A stretch of 64,000 bases of DNA. Origin: Enhygromyxa salina (GTDB lineage Bacteria; Myxococcota_A; Polyangia; Nannocystales; Nannocystaceae). Shown one piece after another: positions 61,129-64,000 of the stretch. Location of the stretch: NCBI RefSeq assembly GCF_002994615.1, contig NZ_PVNK01000127.1, positions 27,957-91,956 of the forward strand. Direction: 5' to 3'. Positions within the stretch are counted from its first letter, which is position 1, and each line of letters starts with the position of its first letter. A program made the translations under genes and the position numbers. The notes beneath the pieces are model-generated. The model was not told the origin of the DNA. It saw nothing but the letters and a program-made list of their open reading frames with translations, and searched no databases.

Positions 61129-64000
61129 CTAGAGTGGATGTTGAGGAGGAGGAGGGGCGCCGGGAAAACGGCCTGGCGCGAACATATGCTGTGGAAACGG
61201 TGCAATTTCGCTGTAGAAAGGCAATGGTCGGTAGTGGCCGGACTCGTTGCTCCACGACCGAACATGGCCGCGACCGCCCCAAGCGCCACCGAACTGAACC
61301 CGTCCAGCGTACTCCACGTCCCCGCCACCGGAGAGGGTTAGGTGGCCTGGTCGAGCAGTCATCATCTGTTTCGACTGTCGCACTGCAAGGACATCTCCGG
61401 CCCTAACCACAAAATCGTACGACCCTTGCGCTCGCCGCCGTGAAGTCCCCCTGTATTCGTACCAGCGTCCGTTGGGTTCCCGTCCAAGGCGAACCACGCG
61501 ACCCGGTGGCTGAGTGTCCCCCGGGAACAGATTCCGAAATCGCGCTCGTGTCTGTTGCGCCGGAAGCATGAATCGCCGTGAGTCCGCTGGAACCCGAAGC
61601 GCGCGGCGTTGGGCTGCCAGGCCGCCGATCGGAAGACCCTCCGCAGCAGCACTTGCACCGGCGAAGGACTCAGTGAGCGCCATTATCCCCACGGCGAAGG
61701 TGTCTCCGGAGGCCCACGCCTCGACGCTACTCCCCACTTGGGTCATGACCTCCGTCGCCGCCACGCCGCTAGAGACTCCCGCCCGCAGGGCGGGCAGCGC
61801 AATCGCCGCCCCCTCAATACCCGTAGCAAGGGCCAGCCCGGTCACCAAGTAGCCGACCATGAAGCCCATGCTCATGCGGCGTTGCTGGTTCATCCGTCGA
61901 ACCAGGTTGGTCTCGCTCCATTTCTGGTTCCACTTCTCCTGCGTAGCAAGTTGCCCAACGATCAACTGCTCGGGGCGCGCGCCCTGGACACCGAGATCTA
62001 AGGGCGCAAAATCAGGGTCATGGAGGTAGGTAGGCCCACGGTTACCCCCATCGGATGAAGCTACAGTCGGGGCCGCCCCGTAGGCCTCCCCCTCGACGTC
62101 CATCGGTTCGAATTTATACTCGCCTGGAGTTAGTGCTGGGTCTGCGTAGGGAACCCGACCACCCGTTGATGTGTAATCACTACCGTCGGGGTTGGGGGAT
62201 AGCCCCGTGACGTCGCTTGAGGTTATTGGACTTGATGACGTGTATTCATAAAGGTTGATCCCCCCGCTAGTTCCTATCGAGTCCGCGGCCGTCCAACGCC
62301 CCAACCACGGCGCATAATACCGCGCCGAGTGATACGCGAGCCCCGTCTCCTCGTCCCGCTCCATCCCCGTGTAGCGGTACCGCTTCGCCGAGACGTCGAT
62401 GCTCGCATCCACCGCCCGGTACGCGCTCGTCCCATACGGGTGATACTCCTCGTACGAGATGACCGCCCCGCTCCCGTCGACCTCCGTCGCGGCCGAGCCG
62501 AGGTGGTTGCTCAGCTGGTACCGCCAGATCCCCGTCGGACTCCCGACCGCCTCCCCGTCGACGGTCTTCGTCTCGATGATGCAGATCCGCCCGCTGCCGT
62601 CGCTGATGTGCAGCGTCTCGCGCTCGAGCGCCAGCGTGTCGTTGACGCGCTTGCGGTAGATCTCGAACGGCCCGAGGTAGATGCGCTCTTCGGTCGTCGT
62701 CCCCGACTTCTCGACGTACTTCCGGCTACGCATCCCGCCCGCGTACTGGAAGTAGACCGTCTCGGTCCCGACGGTGACCTCCTGCAGTTCGTCGCCGTGG
62801 TTCCACACCATGCTCGACAGGTGCGGCATCGCCGTCATGTTGCCGTGCGCGTCGTAGGTGTAGCTGTGCGTGTAGGGGCCGTTCGCGGGGTCGCCCGGGG
62901 CCGAGGTCTTGTCGAGGCGGTTGCCGTTTTCGGCGTATACGTAGCGTCGCGTCCAGCCCGTCCCCGCACCGGGGAGGTGCTGCATCTTCAGGATGTTGCC
63001 GACCTCGTCGTAGATGTACTTCTGCGTGTACCTCCGCATCGCCGACGGGTCGCTCGTCATCGGCTGCGGGCCGACTGATATTTGGACGTCGGTTCGCTGC
63101 GTGGTTCCTTGCGTGCTGTGCTCGCGGCCGGTCGCCTCGATGAGCCGGTAGGTCGCGTCGTAGGTGTACGAGTTCGCGGCCTCGACGACGCTGTTTTGAA
63201 AGTAGACCGTCTGCTGCGCGTCGTCGCGGATGTCGGTGACGTTGCCGACCGGGTCGTAGTGGTAGTGCAGGCCCTGCAGCGTCTTGCTGTCGCTGTTCCG
63301 GACCGTGCTCAGCTCCGCGAGGCGGTAGGTCTGCGGGTCGTAGTCGTAGCTCGTCGTGGTGGTCGGGCTCGAGGTCGGGCCGTAGACCACCGCCTCGCGC
63401 TGGCCGCGGGCGTTGTAGGTGATGTCCCCGACGACGGCCTCGGCGGTGGCGCTGCCGCGGTGTTGGACCTCGACCTTCTGGAGGCCGCCGCCCTCGTCGT
63501 AGGTGTACGCGACCTCGGAGCTGTCGGGCGAGATGGCCCTGAGCACGCGGCTCAGCGCGTCACGCTCGCTGCTCGCCGAGAAGGTCTCGGAGCTCAGCAG
63601 CGAGGTGGCGGCGCTTGCCATCGCGGCAATTGTACTGTGGCCCAGCAGCGCACTCCAGTCGGGCTCCGTGGTCTCGTCCGCGACCAGTTGGCGCTGCTCT
63701 TCGAGCGGCTCACCCTTGAAGTCGAACTCCACCGTCGTGGCGACGCCTGCGCCGTCGTAAACTCGGTAGACGCGACCGACGTGGTTGGTCGCGGCGGGTG
63801 CGGCGAGCAGGTCGCCGTAGACGACGCGGCCGAGCAGTTTCTCGGGGCCGCCGCCGACGCTCACGCTTCGGTCCACGAGGCGGCGTAGGGCGTCGTAGAC
63901 GTACGAAAAGCGCTGGTCGCGGTCGTCCCAGCTGCGCATCGGCTGACCGAGCGCGGTCAGCAAATGCCACCGGTCCCCGGCGTCGACGCCGCCGACGAAG
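61129..64000 (-). CDS. RHS-repeat toxin protein, C-terminal part (runs off the window)
   Basis: About 957 codons open to the window edge. YD/RHS repeats (YVYDALRRLVDRSVSVGG, YHYDPVGNVTDIRDDAQQ, YTYDAHGNMTAMPHLSSM) are followed by the RHS-associated core (SNHLGSAATEVDGSG, YEEYHPYGTSAYRAVDAS, RYTGMERDEETGLAYHSARY, APWLGRWTAADSIGTSGGIN). After LYEY and SDVTGLSPNPDG comes a ~310-residue variable C-terminus with hydrophobic stretches (MGFMVGYLVTGLALATGIEG) and a final block GGRGHVRSWSNESGHYRPLP that resembles ends of other polymorphic toxins. Toxic activity not assignable. The repeat part is closely similar at DNA level to 52340-53600. Confidence 0.88.
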   Translation of the reverse strand, partial: FVGGVDAGDRWHLLTALGQPMRSWDDRDQRFSYVYDALRRLVDRSVSVGGGPEKLLGRVVYGDLLAAPAATNHVGRVYRVYDGAGVATTVEFDFKGEPLEEQRQLVADETTEPDWSALLGHSTIAAMASAATSLLSSETFSASSERDALSRVLRAISPDSSEVAYTYDEGGGLQKVEVQHRGSATAEAVVGDITYNARGQREAVVYGPTSSPTTTTSYDYDPQTYRLAELSTVRNSDSKTLQGLHYHYDPVGNVTDIRDDAQQTVYFQNSVVEAANSYTYDATYRLIEATGREHSTQGTTQRTDVQISVGPQPMTSDPSAMRRYTQKYIYDEVGNILKMQHLPGAGTGWTRRYVYAENGNRLDKTSAPGDPANGPYTHSYTYDAHGNMTAMPHLSSMVWNHGDELQEVTVGTETVYFQYAGGMRSRKYVEKSGTTTEERIYLGPFEIYRKRVNDTLALERETLHISDGSGRICIIETKTVDGEAVGSPTGIWRYQLSNHLGSAATEVDGSGAVISYEEYHPYGTSAYRAVDASIDVSAKRYRYTGMERDEETGLAYHSARYYAPWLGRWTAADSIGTSGGINLYEYTSSSPITSSDVTGLSPNPDGSDYTSTGGRVPYADPALTPGEYKFEPMDVEGEAYGAAPTVASSDGGNRGPTYLHDPDFAPLDLGVQGARPEQLIVGQLATQEKWNQKWSETNLVRRMNQQRRMSMGFMVGYLVTGLALATGIEGAAIALPALRAGVSSGVAATEVMTQVGSSVEAWASGDTFAVGIMALTESFAGASAAAEGLPIGGLAAQRRALRVPADSRRFMLPAQQTRARFRNLFPGDTQPPGRVVRLGREPNGRWYEYRGTSRRRAQGSYDFVVRAGDVLAVRQSKQMMTARPGHLTLSGGGDVEYAGRVQFGGAWGGRGHVRSWSNESGHYRPLPFYSEIAPFPQHMFAPGRFPGAPPPPQHPL

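Overview
The window comes from a high-GC (about 70%) deltaproteobacterial-type genome, most likely a myxobacterium of the Nannocystaceae kind (Nannocystis, Enhygromyxa, Plesiocystis). The reasons are the many secreted lipoproteins with long GDGDGD-type linkers, IgGFc-binding, VWFA and VCBS-type lipoproteins, a Ser/Thr protein kinase, DUF3604, and large RHS/Tc-type proteins. This placement is inferred from gene style, not from a marker gene search. No tRNA, rRNA or CRISPR was seen.

Layout. 1-8.1 kb: a purL fragment, a winged-helix protein, two tandem VWFA lipoproteins and leuS. 8.2-13.8 kb: a leftward run with an HExxH lipoprotein, a frameshifted companion, a gene relic, a small lipoprotein, an acyl-CoA dehydrogenase and an M13 metallopeptidase. 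13.9-17.8 kb: a rightward two-gene ABC exporter and an IgGFc-binding lipoprotein. 17.9-30 kb: mostly housekeeping or lipid genes (lysoplasmalogenase-like, ketopantoate-reductase-like, alpha/beta hydrolase, thioredoxin-like lipoprotein, 1-Cys peroxiredoxin, zinc-ribbon membrane protein, acyltransferase, SDR, Smr). 30.1-38.2 kb: a DUF3604 lipoprotein, then two convergent operons that encode two distantly related zinc metallopeptidases with accessory proteins and look like an effector locus. 38.6-49.6 kb: PpiC-type isomerase, a second copy of the HExxH/companion lipoprotein pair, a Ser/Thr kinase, a VCBS-like lipoprotein, a degraded Spy-like gene, a GAF protein, a POT transporter and a lipoprotein with a cytochrome-like end.

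50-64 kb is an accessory island on the minus strand built from pieces of a Tc/RHS toxin system: a TcA-like C-terminus, an SpvB/TcB N-terminus cut by an IS66 element, one RHS gene that lost its core domain, a second RHS gene running off the window, and several short toxin-tail plus small-gene pairs that look like tail-immunity cassettes. A 50-bp repeat lies just downstream of three of the four candidate immunity genes. Two IS66 remnants in opposite orientation and an unrelated plus-strand segment (5'-truncated EEP nuclease, small protein, membrane protein) lie in between.

A family of 166-bp, CTAG-bounded palindromic elements is scattered over the window (29457, 38442, 49681, with a rearranged copy at 28291, a diverged copy near 38330 and a 20-bp minimal palindrome at 17908). 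In two cases the CTAG end provides the stop codon of the neighbouring gene.
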